From an uncultured Alphaproteobacteria bacterium (GTDB lineage: Bacteria; Pseudomonadota; Alphaproteobacteria; Rickettsiales; UBA1997), in assembly GCA_903858915.1 (NCBI GenBank), contig CAIOKL010000110.1:1-12641 (forward strand): 12,641 nucleotides of DNA. The letters run 5' to 3'. This document shows positions 6,459 through 12,641 of the stretch, piece by piece. The position numbers and the translations under genes are program-made. Numbering within the stretch: position 1 is the first letter of the stretch; every line of letters begins with the position of its first letter. The notes under the pieces are model-generated. The model had not been told where the DNA came from. It was given only the letters and a program-made list of their open reading frames with translations, and made no database searches.

Positions 6459-6956
6459 ATGAAATTTTTATTAATTTTTGTAAGCTTAATTTCTTTAGCT
6501 TTTTCGAAAGCTTATTCGCAAGAATTGCAGGCTCGATTTCAAGACTGGAGCGTTTTCAAAACCGAAAGAGGCGATAAAATTGTTTGTTATATTGCGTCAA
6601 CGCCGATAAAAAGCGAAGGCAATTTTGATAAAAGAGGCGAGCCGTTTTTTTTGGTTACGAATATTGACAATGATGCTGATGAAATAAGCACTTCTTCAGG
6701 TTTTATTTATAACAAAACTTCGAATGTTGAATTAACTTTTGGTATAAAGAAATATTATTTATTTCCCTACAAAACCGTTGCTTGGGCGAATGATAAAAAT
6801 GATGACGCCGACATCATTAAAGAGATGCAAACCAATGCAGAAATGATTGTGAATGGCGTTGCCCGCGATGGCAAAATTGCCGTGGACACATATTCCTTAA
6901 TCGGATTTGTTCACAGCTATAAAAAACTTAAAGAAATATGTCAGAATATACATTAA
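6459..6956 (+). CDS. IalB-family exported protein
   Basis: This 165-residue protein has a signal peptide (MKFLLIFVSLISLAFSKAYS, likely cut after residue 20). The mature domain follows the pattern of the alphaproteobacterial invasion-associated locus B family (PF06776): FQDWSVF, then VCYIAS, RGEPFFLVT, a central SGFIYNK, LFPYKTVAWA, and near the end VDTYSLIGF. Two cysteines (C43 and C161) could form a disulfide in the periplasm. In Bartonella, IalB is linked with red-cell invasion. Many relatives in other alphaproteobacteria have no known function, so a role in invasion here is only a possibility. It overlaps the next gene by 19 bp and heads a three-gene plus-strand set divergent from atpB. 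Confidence 0.75.
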   Translation: MKFLLIFVSLISLAFSKAYSQELQARFQDWSVFKTERGDKIVCYIASTPIKSEGNFDKRGEPFFLVTNIDNDADEISTSSGFIYNKTSNVELTFGIKKYYLFPYKTVAWANDKNDDADIIKEMQTNAEMIVNGVARDGKIAVDTYSLIGFVHSYKKLKEICQNIH

Positions 6957-7444
6957 TTAATTTTGTAATAGTGCTGTTGGCGTTTACGGTTTGTTGCGTA
7001 ATCTTGGTGCTGATTATTAGATCAATTTTGTCTTTAGTAATTTATTTTTCTTATAAAAAATACCTTAAATTAAAAGAAACTGCTAAAAAAATTTTACCAC
7101 AAAGTAAAAAAAATTTTATCAAAGAAGATGAGGAATTAAGTCGCAAGAAGCAAGAAATACCTAAGGCTCATTCTAAAGTTAAGGCGGATAATTTATATGC
7201 TAAAAATCAACAAAAATTTGAAATTTTAAACGAAGATAAGCTTGATTTGGAAGAGGAAACTATCGTTGGAGTAGCTCCGGCTGTAGGGTTTTGGACGCGA
7301 AAAATATTTGGTGAAAGAATTGCCGTAATCATGGCTCAAGCTGAGTCTATGAAAAAAGGCGAGTCAACTAAATTTTGGCAAAATTTTATTAAAGCGAGTC
7401 GCGCTCAAGAGAGATCTAGAGGCAATCAATATAAACGAGGATAA
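6938..7444 (+). CDS. Single-pass membrane protein of unknown function
   Basis: I do not recognise this 168-residue protein. A long hydrophobic segment covers ~7–37 (INFVIVLLAFTVCCVILVLI and on) and anchors the N-terminus. A highly charged Lys/Glu linker (~40–104) follows. The C-terminal portion (~105–168) looks more ordered: EETIVGVAPAVGFWTRKIFG, then ERIAVIMAQAE and KFWQNFIKASRAQERSR. The tail is basic and, given the lysine-rich region after the helix, probably cytoplasmic. It starts 19 bp inside the IalB-like gene and ends 5 nt before the ankyrin gene, so the three are almost certainly cotranscribed. It could tether or position one of its partners, but nothing in the sequence proves this. 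Confidence 0.8.
   Translation: MSEYTLINFVIVLLAFTVCCVILVLIIRSILSLVIYFSYKKYLKLKETAKKILPQSKKNFIKEDEELSRKKQEIPKAHSKVKADNLYAKNQQKFEILNEDKLDLEEETIVGVAPAVGFWTRKIFGERIAVIMAQAESMKKGESTKFWQNFIKASRAQERSRGNQYKRG
7437..7440 (+). promoter_or_regulatory. Shine-Dalgarno GAGG for the ankyrin gene
   Basis: GAGG sits 9 nt before the ATG at 7450, inside the final codons of the preceding gene. It is one of the few clear ribosome-binding sites in this window; most other genes have only AT-rich leaders. It supports the chosen start and translation from the shared transcript. Confidence 0.55.
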
Positions 7445-7449
7445 ATTTT

Positions 7450-8610
7450 ATGAATACGAATTTAATCGATCAACAAATTATTGACAGTTTTTTTAAATAT
7501 TACAAAAAAGATGTTAACGCAATTCAAGAAGATGAATTTAAAATTTTAAAAGAAAAAATTTCTCAAAATCTACAACAAATCATTGATTTACCTGAAGCCA
7601 AAGAGCTTTTTTTAATGGAATTTAGTGATTATAAATTTACTTTTTTTCATGTTGTGGCAAAATTTGGCAAAGCCGAAGATTTAAAAAAAATAATTAATTT
7701 AATCAGTCTAAAAAATATCAATATTTGTGATGTAAACAAATACACCGCATTGCATCACGCAACAATCAGCGGTAGATTGGAAAATGTTAAAATATTAATC
7801 GGATATGGCGCAAATATTAACGCGCAATCTTCCAATGAAACTCGAAATTGGTTGCCAATTCATTACGCCTCAAAATTTGATTTTAAAGAAATTGTTGAAG
7901 AATTTATTCACGCAGGAATTGATAAAGAAGTAAAAACCGCATTTGGACTTACGCCGTTGAATGTTTCGGCGGAGTTTGGATCTTGTAGCGTTGCAGAATA
8001 TTTAATCTCAATTGAGTGCGATTTAAACACCGAAACTATTTCCGAAAATCAAAGATTGTCCCCGTTACATTTTGCGGTTCTTGGCAATTTTTATAACATG
8101 GTTATTTTATTAATTTCCTCTGGAGCTGATCGAAGCAAGAGAACGCTAGATGGCGATAATGCATTAATTTTGGCGACCAAAAGAAATTTTATAAAAATTT
8201 CCGAATATCTTGTGGTTTGTGGTTTGGAAGGTTTAGATATTGCCTACCAAATTTCCATCAAGAAAGATTTTCGAGAGCTAGAAATTGTTTTGAAAGATTA
8301 TGTTATCGCCAAAGATAAATTATTCAGCGATGCAGAAATAACGCGCATTTCCCGAGAATTGGTTGAATATATTGTTAAAATTAAACCACAAACTCTTGAT
8401 AGTGATTATTTTGAATTATTTGGATCCATTAAGGTTAGCGGTTATTTTTTATGCTCAATTAGAAAGGATTTTGGCTTATTTAAAAAACGCAGTTTAAGCT
8501 TGCAAAAATTCGTCGAAGAGTGCAGTTTAACTATTTTGGCGAATAATCTTAAAAAACTCGAGGATATTGTGACTCATTGTGAGTTATTAAAAAGATACGG
8601 AAATTCTTAA
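7450..8610 (+). CDS. Ankyrin-repeat protein
   Basis: This 386-residue protein has no signal peptide or membrane helix. After an N-terminal helical part (~1–60), about six ankyrin-type repeats follow from ~63 to ~262. They are marked by TFFHVVAKFGKAEDLKKII, TALHHATISGRLENVKILIG (the most canonical, ending GYGANINAQ), LPIHYASKFDFKEIVEEFI, TPLNVSAEFGSCSVAEYLI, SPLHFAVLGNFYNMVILLI (with SSGADRSKRT) and a weaker NALILATKRNFIKISEYLV. The C-terminal ~120 residues are helical, without a known domain that I can identify. Ankyrin repeats bind proteins, and intracellular alphaproteobacteria often deliver such proteins into host cells. Secretion here is not shown. It is the last gene of the IalB–membrane protein–ankyrin set. 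Confidence 0.88.
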   Translation: MNTNLIDQQIIDSFFKYYKKDVNAIQEDEFKILKEKISQNLQQIIDLPEAKELFLMEFSDYKFTFFHVVAKFGKAEDLKKIINLISLKNINICDVNKYTALHHATISGRLENVKILIGYGANINAQSSNETRNWLPIHYASKFDFKEIVEEFIHAGIDKEVKTAFGLTPLNVSAEFGSCSVAEYLISIECDLNTETISENQRLSPLHFAVLGNFYNMVILLISSGADRSKRTLDGDNALILATKRNFIKISEYLVVCGLEGLDIAYQISIKKDFRELEIVLKDYVIAKDKLFSDAEITRISRELVEYIVKIKPQTLDSDYFELFGSIKVSGYFLCSIRKDFGLFKKRSLSLQKFVEECSLTILANNLKKLEDIVTHCELLKRYGNS

Positions 8611-8695
8611 ATATTGTGATCGAAATTTATCAGGCATAGTCTTTGTGCGCCCAGATTTAGAGGGGCATAACAATTGCTCACCTTTATATAAAAAT
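8611..8695. other. Short convergent intergenic gap
   Basis: The ankyrin gene and dapA converge here. The gap holds a weak GC-containing fold around 8650–8670 (CCC facing GGG), too poor to call as a shared terminator. I see no tRNA or small ORF. Confidence 0.4.
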
Positions 8696-9568
8696 TTAAG
8701 AAATTAGATTCAAATTTTTCATTTCGGCTTTAATTTTATTTTGCGCTTCTAGAGACGGCGCAACGAGTGGAAGCCTTATTTCATTTTCGCAAAAGCCCAT
8801 TAAACTCAAAGCATATTTTACGGGAATCGGATTGGTTTCGCAAAACATTGCTGAATGAAAATTAGTTAATTGATCTTGAATTTTCACCGCAGTTTTGTAA
8901 TCCGAAAGTGCAGTAGCTTTTTGCAAATCACTCACCATTTTTGGTAAAATATTTGAAGAAACCGAAATTATGCCATTGCCTCCCATGGCATTAAAACCAA
9001 CGGCCGTAGCGTCTTCGCCCGATAAAAATAAAAAATCTTTTTTGACTAAAAGTTTTAAGGTGGCAACGCGTGCTAAGTCTCCCGTGGCGTCTTTAATTCC
9101 GATAACATTTTCGAGTTCAGAAATTCTTGCCAAAGTTTGGTCTGTTATATTAATCACTGAGCGACCGGGGATGTTGTAAATAATTAACGGAATTTCACAT
9201 TTGTTAAGCTCTTTAAAATGTTGATAAATTCCTTCTTGAGTCGGTTTGTTGTAGTATGGAGCAACGATTAAACAAGAATCCGCACCAATTTTTTTAGCAT
9301 GATTTGTCATGGCAACGGCTTCCGAGGTAGAATTTGAGCCAGTTCCCGCCATTACTTTAACTTTACCGCCGGCAACTTTTACAGCTATTTCAACTAAACG
9401 ATTATGTTCTTCGTGAGAAAGAGTTGGCGATTCGCCCGTTGTCCCGCAAGGCACGATACCATCAATGCCATTTTTAATTTGAAATTCAATTAAATGACTA
9501 AAAGCTTTTTCGTCAATTTGATTGTTTTTAAAGGGCGTAACGAGTGCTGTATAAGTGTTTGTAATCAT
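8696..9568 (-). CDS. dapA: 4-Hydroxy-tetrahydrodipicolinate synthase
   Basis: This 290-residue enzyme condenses pyruvate with aspartate semialdehyde, the committed step to diaminopimelate (peptidoglycan) and lysine. Family marks are: the start TYTALVTPF; CGTTGESPTLSHEEH with the Thr43/Thr44 active-site pair; APYYNKPTQEG with Tyr106; YNIPGRS with Tyr131 and Arg136; the Schiff-base Lys159 in GIKDATGD; and SGED and NPIPVK later. All catalytic residues are present and the length is normal. A further in-frame ATG at 9607 would add 13 hydrophobic residues not typical of the family. A good promoter has its −10 box on that very ATG, so the start at 9568 is preferred. It is divergent from nuoA. Its presence implies that a DAP-type cell wall is still made. 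Confidence 0.95.
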   Translation of the reverse strand: MITNTYTALVTPFKNNQIDEKAFSHLIEFQIKNGIDGIVPCGTTGESPTLSHEEHNRLVEIAVKVAGGKVKVMAGTGSNSTSEAVAMTNHAKKIGADSCLIVAPYYNKPTQEGIYQHFKELNKCEIPLIIYNIPGRSVINITDQTLARISELENVIGIKDATGDLARVATLKLLVKKDFLFLSGEDATAVGFNAMGGNGIISVSSNILPKMVSDLQKATALSDYKTAVKIQDQLTNFHSAMFCETNPIPVKYALSLMGFCENEIRLPLVAPSLEAQNKIKAEMKNLNLIS

Positions 9569-9591
9569 GAAATAAAAAATAAAAATTTGAA

Positions 9592-9620
9592 TTGATTTTG
9601 AAATCATAAATTTCTATCTT
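9592..9620 (+). promoter_or_regulatory. Weak candidate promoter for nuoA
   Basis: TTGATT (9592–9597), a 17-bp spacer and TATCTT (9615–9620) form a plausible plus-strand promoter about 50 bp before nuoA. Each box matches four of six consensus bases. It overlaps the opposing dapA promoter, so the two could interfere. Chance occurrence is quite possible in this AT-rich gap. Confidence 0.25.
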
Positions 9621-9631
9621 TAACAAATCAA
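9603..9631 (-). promoter_or_regulatory. Candidate promoter for dapA
   Basis: On the minus strand TTGATT (9626–9631), a 17-bp spacer and TATGAT (9603–9608, five of six matches) are well placed. Transcription would begin near 9596 and leave a ~28-nt leader before the ATG at 9568. The −10 box contains the upstream ATG at 9607, which therefore would not be transcribed as a start codon. Confidence 0.5.
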
Positions 9632-9676
9632 TATTTCTAGTTAAATTTTTATCAATTAAAAAAATTTTAAGAAGTC

Positions 9677-10072
9677 ATGAATAATCCATTGATTAATTTT
9701 GCCGATGCAAATTTTGTTGCGAATCAATATTTGCCAGTTTTTATATTTTTAATTATCGCAATTGCCTTGTCTTGCGTAATAATTGTAATTCCATTTATCA
9801 TAAACAAAATGCGTCCCGATGACGCTAAAAATTCGCAATATGAATGCGGTTTTGAAGGCGAAGGATCAGCTCGCGGTGACTTTAAAGTTCAGTTTTATTT
9901 GGTGGCAATTTTATTCATTATTTTTGATTTGGAAGTGGCATTTTTGTTTCCGTGGGCGGTGACTTTGCGTGAAATCGGCGTCGTTGGTTTTTGGTCAATG
10001 ATGGCATTTTTAGGCATTCTTACCGTTGGGTTTGTTTATGAATGGAAGAGAGGCGCTCTTGAGTGGAGATAA
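9677..10072 (+). CDS. nuoA: NADH-quinone oxidoreductase subunit A
   Basis: This 131-residue subunit belongs to the membrane arm of complex I, at the quinone-binding junction with the peripheral arm. It has three membrane helices (~18–42, ~72–92, ~102–122). The conserved loop YECGFEGEGSARGDFKVQF carries Cys57 and is followed by FYLVAILFIIFDLEVAFLFP, the strongest family mark. The length is slightly above the usual ~120 because of a short N-terminal lead. It is followed 100 nt later by nuoB, a wider gap than usual. The start chosen is the first ATG and has no clear Shine-Dalgarno. Confidence 0.96.
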   Translation: MNNPLINFADANFVANQYLPVFIFLIIAIALSCVIIVIPFIINKMRPDDAKNSQYECGFEGEGSARGDFKVQFYLVAILFIIFDLEVAFLFPWAVTLREIGVVGFWSMMAFLGILTVGFVYEWKRGALEWR

Positions 10073-10172
10073 TATCACATCCGCTCTTACAATCGCTGAA
10101 TTTGTGATGATTAAGAATATCCAATATTAAATATTATACAAAATAATTTTTAAAAATCGTAATTTTTTTTAA
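10073..10172. other. nuoA–nuoB spacer with a possible promoter
   Basis: These 100 bp separate two genes that are usually nearly contiguous. I see no ORF. A weak promoter-like pair TTGTGA-17-TATTAA (10102–10130) and a small AATATTAAATATT palindrome are present and could give nuoB its own start. The AT-rich background makes both uncertain. Confidence 0.3.
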
Positions 10173-10700
10173 ATGAAAAATACAAATAATTTAAGTCCGT
10201 TGAATCAAGATTTACTTATCAGTCAGCTCACCGACGAAGTTAAAAATCAAGGCTTTGTAACGGCAAAACTTGATGATCTAATCAATTGGGCGAGAACGGG
10301 TTCATTGTGGCCAATGACATTCGGTTTGGCGTGTTGCGCGGTTGAAATGATGCAAACCGCAGCGAGTCGCTACGATCTTGATCGTTACGGCATGATATTT
10401 CGTCCGTCGCCGAGGCAATCCGATGTTATGATTGTTGCGGGAACTTTAACCAATAAAATGGCGCCAGCGCTTAGAAAAGTCTATGACCAAATGGCCGAAC
10501 CGCGTTATGTAATTTCGATGGGAAGTTGCGCAAATGGCGGTGGTTATTATCATTATTCTTATTCGGTGGTGCGCGGTTGCGATCGTATCGTTCCCGTCGA
10601 TGTTTATATTCCGGGATGCCCGCCAACCGCTGAGGCTCTGCTTTACGGCTTAATGGTTTTGCAAAGAAAAATTAAAAGAACTAAAAATTTTAAACGCTAA
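10173..10700 (+). CDS. nuoB: NADH-quinone oxidoreductase subunit B
   Basis: This 175-residue subunit holds iron–sulfur cluster N2, the last cluster before quinone in complex I. The four ligands are visible: the tandem Cys54–Cys55 in FGLACCAVEMM, Cys119 in ISMGSCANGGG and Cys149 in IPGCPPTAEAL. Other conserved stretches are SRYDLDRYGMIFRPSPRQSD and VMIVAGTLTNKMAPALRKVY. The N-terminal ~30 residues are variable, as normal. It ends 3 nt before nuoC, indicating tight coupling. Confidence 0.98.
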   Translation: MKNTNNLSPLNQDLLISQLTDEVKNQGFVTAKLDDLINWARTGSLWPMTFGLACCAVEMMQTAASRYDLDRYGMIFRPSPRQSDVMIVAGTLTNKMAPALRKVYDQMAEPRYVISMGSCANGGGYYHYSYSVVRGCDRIVPVDVYIPGCPPTAEALLYGLMVLQRKIKRTKNFKR

Positions 10701-10703
10701 TTT

Positions 10704-11300
10704 ATGTTTCAAGATCTTCCAGCTCAAGCGCAATATATAAAATCGAATTTTAATGATATAAAAATTATTGAGCCAATCGCCAATGATAATTTAATAATTT
10801 ATGTCGATAAAAATAATCTAGAAAATTTTTTGACTTTTTTGAGAGATGATGCGCAACTTTCTTTTAAAACTTTAGTCGATGTTTTTGGCGCGGATATGCT
10901 TGGAATAAGGTCTCCAAGGTTTGAAGTAATTTACAATTTATTGAGTTATAAACTCAATAATCGCATCACCGTTAAAGTGGCGATTGATGACGCCGTTGAA
11001 GTGCCAACGGTTTCAAAAATTTTTAGTTCGGCGGGTTGGTTTGAGCGCGAAGCTTTCGACATGTATGGAATTGTTTTTACCAATCATGAAGATTTGCGTA
11101 GAATTCTTACCGATTATGATTTCGAAGGCCATCCTTTGCGCAAAGATTTTCCGTTAACGGTATATAAAGAAGTTCGTTATGACGAAAATCAAAAAAAAGT
11201 TATTTACGAAGATGTTAAATTAACTCAAGAATTTAGAAATTTTGATTTCGAAATGCCTTGGGAAGGCGCAAAAAAAGCTGTTCAAAAAAACAACAATTAA
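10704..11300 (+). CDS. nuoC: NADH-quinone oxidoreductase subunit C
   Basis: This 198-residue peripheral-arm subunit (the 30-kDa subunit) packs against NuoD near the quinone site. The signature region is clear at ~113–160: FEREAFDMYGIVFTNHEDLR, RILTDYDFEGHPLRKDFPL, then the YKEVRYDE tail. The usual glycine after FPLT is valine here, a mild variation. The N-terminal half is the usual α/β fold with KTLVDVFGADM. It is not fused to NuoD, unlike in some gammaproteobacteria. The next gene is not nuoD but an unrelated membrane protein 90 nt later, so the nuo cluster is cut here. Confidence 0.97.
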   Translation: MFQDLPAQAQYIKSNFNDIKIIEPIANDNLIIYVDKNNLENFLTFLRDDAQLSFKTLVDVFGADMLGIRSPRFEVIYNLLSYKLNNRITVKVAIDDAVEVPTVSKIFSSAGWFEREAFDMYGIVFTNHEDLRRILTDYDFEGHPLRKDFPLTVYKEVRYDENQKKVIYEDVKLTQEFRNFDFEMPWEGAKKAVQKNNN

Positions 11301-11317
11301 TTAAAAAAAATAATCAT

Positions 11318-11357
11318 TGATAATTTTGATTTTAATTAAAAATTTAAAAAATTATCA
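11318..11357 (+). terminator. AT-rich inverted repeat after nuoC
   Basis: A perfect 10-bp inverted repeat, TGATAATTTT at 11318–11327 and its complement at 11348–11357, encloses a 20-nt loop in the 90-bp gap after nuoC. It has no G/C core or clean T-run, so it is a poor intrinsic terminator. It might instead be a regulator site or a weak stop for nuoABC. Confidence 0.3.
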
Positions 11358-11390
11358 TTAAAAAAATAGTTTATTTACGCTAAAAATTTT

Positions 11391-11801
11391 ATGGAAAATT
11401 CTTTAAATAAAATCAAAATTTCATTTATAAATTCAACCAAAGGCTTAGAGAATTTTTCAGTCATTACTTGGTATTGGGGCGCTTTGACTTACTTTTTGGC
11501 ATATTTTGTTTTTAATAAATTATTAAAAAAAACTAACCTCAGTTTTTTGATATATTCAATATCAATTTTCTTTATAATTTATTTTATTTGGCACATTTAC
11601 GCAACCATAAAATGCGCGCCTAAGCGCCCAAAATTAAGCAAAGAAGAAAAAGAAAAATTAAAAATCGAAAATGGTGGCGCATCGAAAGCTTTTCTCAGAA
11701 AATTATTTTTACAAGAATCGATTACCGAACTAAATTCTAGAAATATTTTAATCGCCATTGATTTATTCCTCATTCTGCATTTTTATTCATACATTGGTTA
11801 A
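11391..11801 (+). CDS. Small multi-pass membrane protein, unknown
   Basis: I cannot name this 136-residue protein. It shows three likely membrane helices: ~24–43 (VITWYWGALTYFLAYFVF), ~50–72 (LSFLIYSISIFFIIYFIWHI) and ~117–135 (NILIAIDLFLILHFYSYIG). A charged loop between the second and third contains KCAPKRPKLSKEEKEKLK. The loop and its size suggest a bacterial inner-membrane protein with the charged segment in the cytoplasm. It precedes the exported nuclease gene by 19 nt on the same strand, so the two may form a small operon. It occupies the position where nuoD would be expected. Confidence 0.75.
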   Translation: MENSLNKIKISFINSTKGLENFSVITWYWGALTYFLAYFVFNKLLKKTNLSFLIYSISIFFIIYFIWHIYATIKCAPKRPKLSKEEKEKLKIENGGASKAFLRKLFLQESITELNSRNILIAIDLFLILHFYSYIG

Positions 11802-11820
11802 GTTTCGCTCGTATAATTTC

Positions 11821-12273
11821 ATGAAATTTTTTTCTTTAATCGCGTTTTTTGCTGTGGCATTTTCTTCAAATATTTTCGCAACAAATATTGCAAATGATAA
11901 TCGCGTTTATAATTGGAAAGTAATTAGAATTGTCGATGGCGACACCTTGGAGATTGCCAATGAATTTTTGCCGGAAGAACTAAAACTTTTTGTTAGAATT
12001 AAGGGAATCGATACTCCCGAAAAAGCCCCGCGCGCCAAATGCTCAAAAGAAAATATTTTAGCACAAAAAGCTTCAAATTATACTAAAAATTCTATTGAAA
12101 AAGCCCAAAAAAATCGCCAAAAAATTACTTTTTCGGAGATTAAATGGGATAAATATGGCGGAAGAATTGTTGCCAAAGTGATGATTAATGAGACTGATTT
12201 GGGTCAAGAGCTTGTAAGAGGTGGGCTGGCAAGAGTTTATAATGGGGAGAAGAAAAAAAGTTGGTGCAATTAA
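11821..12273 (+). CDS. Exported thermonuclease-like (SNase) protein
   Basis: This 150-residue protein has a signal peptide (MKFFSLIAFFAVAFSSNIFA, residues 1–20) and a staphylococcal-nuclease OB-fold domain (PF00565). Visible key residues are the metal-binding aspartates in VDGDTLEI (D39, D41), Arg59 and the GIDTPEK box with Glu67, and Arg115 in DKYGGRIVA. These match the Arg35/Glu43/Arg87 set of the model enzyme. It ends in LVRGGLARVYNGEKKKSWC. With the catalytic set complete it is probably an active, Ca-dependent DNA/RNA endonuclease acting in the periplasm or outside the cell. The start at 11821 is preferred over an in-frame ATG at 11758, because only the later one gives a signal peptide directly and avoids a 44-bp overlap with the preceding gene. 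Confidence 0.88.
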   Translation: MKFFSLIAFFAVAFSSNIFATNIANDNRVYNWKVIRIVDGDTLEIANEFLPEELKLFVRIKGIDTPEKAPRAKCSKENILAQKASNYTKNSIEKAQKNRQKITFSEIKWDKYGGRIVAKVMINETDLGQELVRGGLARVYNGEKKKSWCN

Positions 12274-12438
12274 CAATTCCAATTTTAAATGATGCAATTG
12301 AATTTATCGCAATATTAAATTTGCGTTGCAAATTTAGCTTTCAGTTGAATCGTTTCACGGCGAATGAATCGCCGTATCCGTGATAAAAGTTTGGTTTATC
12401 TCCAACATTTTAATTAAATCTTGTAAAGCTTTCGAGCC
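12274..12438. other. Intergenic stretch with two perfect hairpins
   Basis: This non-coding gap follows the nuclease gene. It holds a 9-bp stem TAAATTTGC/GCAAATTTA with loop GTT (12316–12336) and a 7-bp stem ACGGCGA/TCGCCGT with loop ATGAA (12357–12375). Neither is followed by a proper T-run. Either could still slow transcription from the nuclease operon. No gene or tRNA is seen. Confidence 0.45.
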
Positions 12439-12501
12439 GTAGCTCCCCCCTTGAGGGCTTACAAACCTACACTTAGCAAAAAAACTCGTCAAACTTACGG
12501 G
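12439..12501 (-). repeat. GC-rich repeat, partial copy
   Basis: In reverse complement this reads CCCGTAAGTTTGACGAG and then GTGTAGGTTTGTAAGCCC, ending at AAGGGGGGAGCTAC. It closely parallels 182–232 of the left repeat (CCCGTATGTTTTGCGAG, then TGTAGGGGTGTAAGCCC). It abuts the next copy directly, so the right end of the window is a mosaic of two related units. Confidence 0.7.
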
Positions 12502-12641
12502 GTCATCACCCTCCCCTTGCGGGCTTATGCCCCTACAATTTTCTACAAGCTCGGAAGAGCTTCAGTCTGTAGCTCCCCCCTTCAGGGGGAGCAGGCGAGC
12601 GATTGCAACCGTAGTTGCAAATCGGGAGCCGTGGGGGGTCA
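12502..12641 (-). repeat. GC-rich repeat, right copy (inverted relative to 106–250)
   Basis: The reverse complement of 12568–12641 aligns with 106–180 over ~74 bp with one indel. 12503–12540 aligns with the 211–243 segment of the left copy. Two hairpins recur: a G/C stem GCTCCCCC-type fold at ~12572–12592 and the TTGCAAC/GTTGCAA stem at 12603–12620. The sequence stops at the exact outer edge of the element, which suggests the window or contig was cut at a repeat. No mobile-element gene is present. Confidence 0.8.

Noticed and set aside
9569..9607. Longer DapA with a hydrophobic N-terminal leader
   Set aside because: The 13 added residues are not typical of DapA, the enzyme is cytosolic, and the predicted −10 box sits on that upstream ATG.
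11812..11817. Perfect TATAAT just before the nuclease gene
   Set aside because: It lies 3 nt before the ATG, so transcription would begin inside the gene, and no −35 box is found at the right distance.
106..12641. Composite transposon formed by the terminal inverted repeats
   Set aside because: The interior is mostly core metabolism (atp, pheT, nuo, dapA) and no transposase or integrase is present. The repeats fit a dispersed palindromic family better.

Overview
This is an AT-rich window from an alphaproteobacterium, most likely a Rickettsiales-like, host-associated lineage. The evidence is its gene content and order. There is an FO cluster a–c–b′–b with the duplicated b subunit typical of alphaproteobacteria, standing apart from any F1 genes. 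There is an IalB-family exported protein, an ankyrin-repeat protein, alphaproteobacterial-type nuoABC, and very low GC outside a few GC-rich repeats. The assignment is inferred from content; no 16S rRNA or other marker is present.

Layout from left to right. Positions 1–250 hold flanking sequence and a GC-rich repeat made of hairpins. From about 204 to 1697 on the minus strand lies a toxin–antitoxin operon: an XRE-HTH/Panacea (DUF4065) antitoxin, a RelE/ParE-like toxin overlapping it by 14 bp, and a third small gene 5 nt further on. That third gene is broken by two frameshifts and its end runs into the repeat. A near-consensus promoter (TTGACA-17-TAAAAT) with two tandem palindromic operator-like sites drives the operon. 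Next, on the minus strand (1808–6321) and transcribed right to left, come atpB (a), atpE (c), the b′ gene, atpF (b) and pheT. A divergent plus-strand set follows (6459–8610): an IalB-family exported protein, a single-pass membrane protein and an ankyrin-repeat protein. dapA (minus) and nuoA-nuoB-nuoC (plus) are divergently arranged around 9569–9676. The last genes are a small membrane protein and an exported thermonuclease-like protein. The final ~200 bp (12439–12641) are again the GC-rich repeat family, in inverted orientation to the left copy.

Functionally, the core genes cover energy conversion (complex I subunits A/B/C at the quinone/N2 module, and the ATP synthase membrane sector), translation (PheT) and diaminopimelate/lysine synthesis (DapA). 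The accessory genes concern envelope and host interaction (IalB-like, ankyrin, secreted nuclease) and genome stability or conflict (the TA operon).

Points most worth a second look are these. The TA operon has a tidy operator architecture and a decaying third gene. The GC-rich repeat family bounds the window and shows a compensatory base change in one stem. A possible pseudoknot lies in the atpB–atpE intergenic region. Several normally linked neighbours are missing (nuoD, pheS, atpI).
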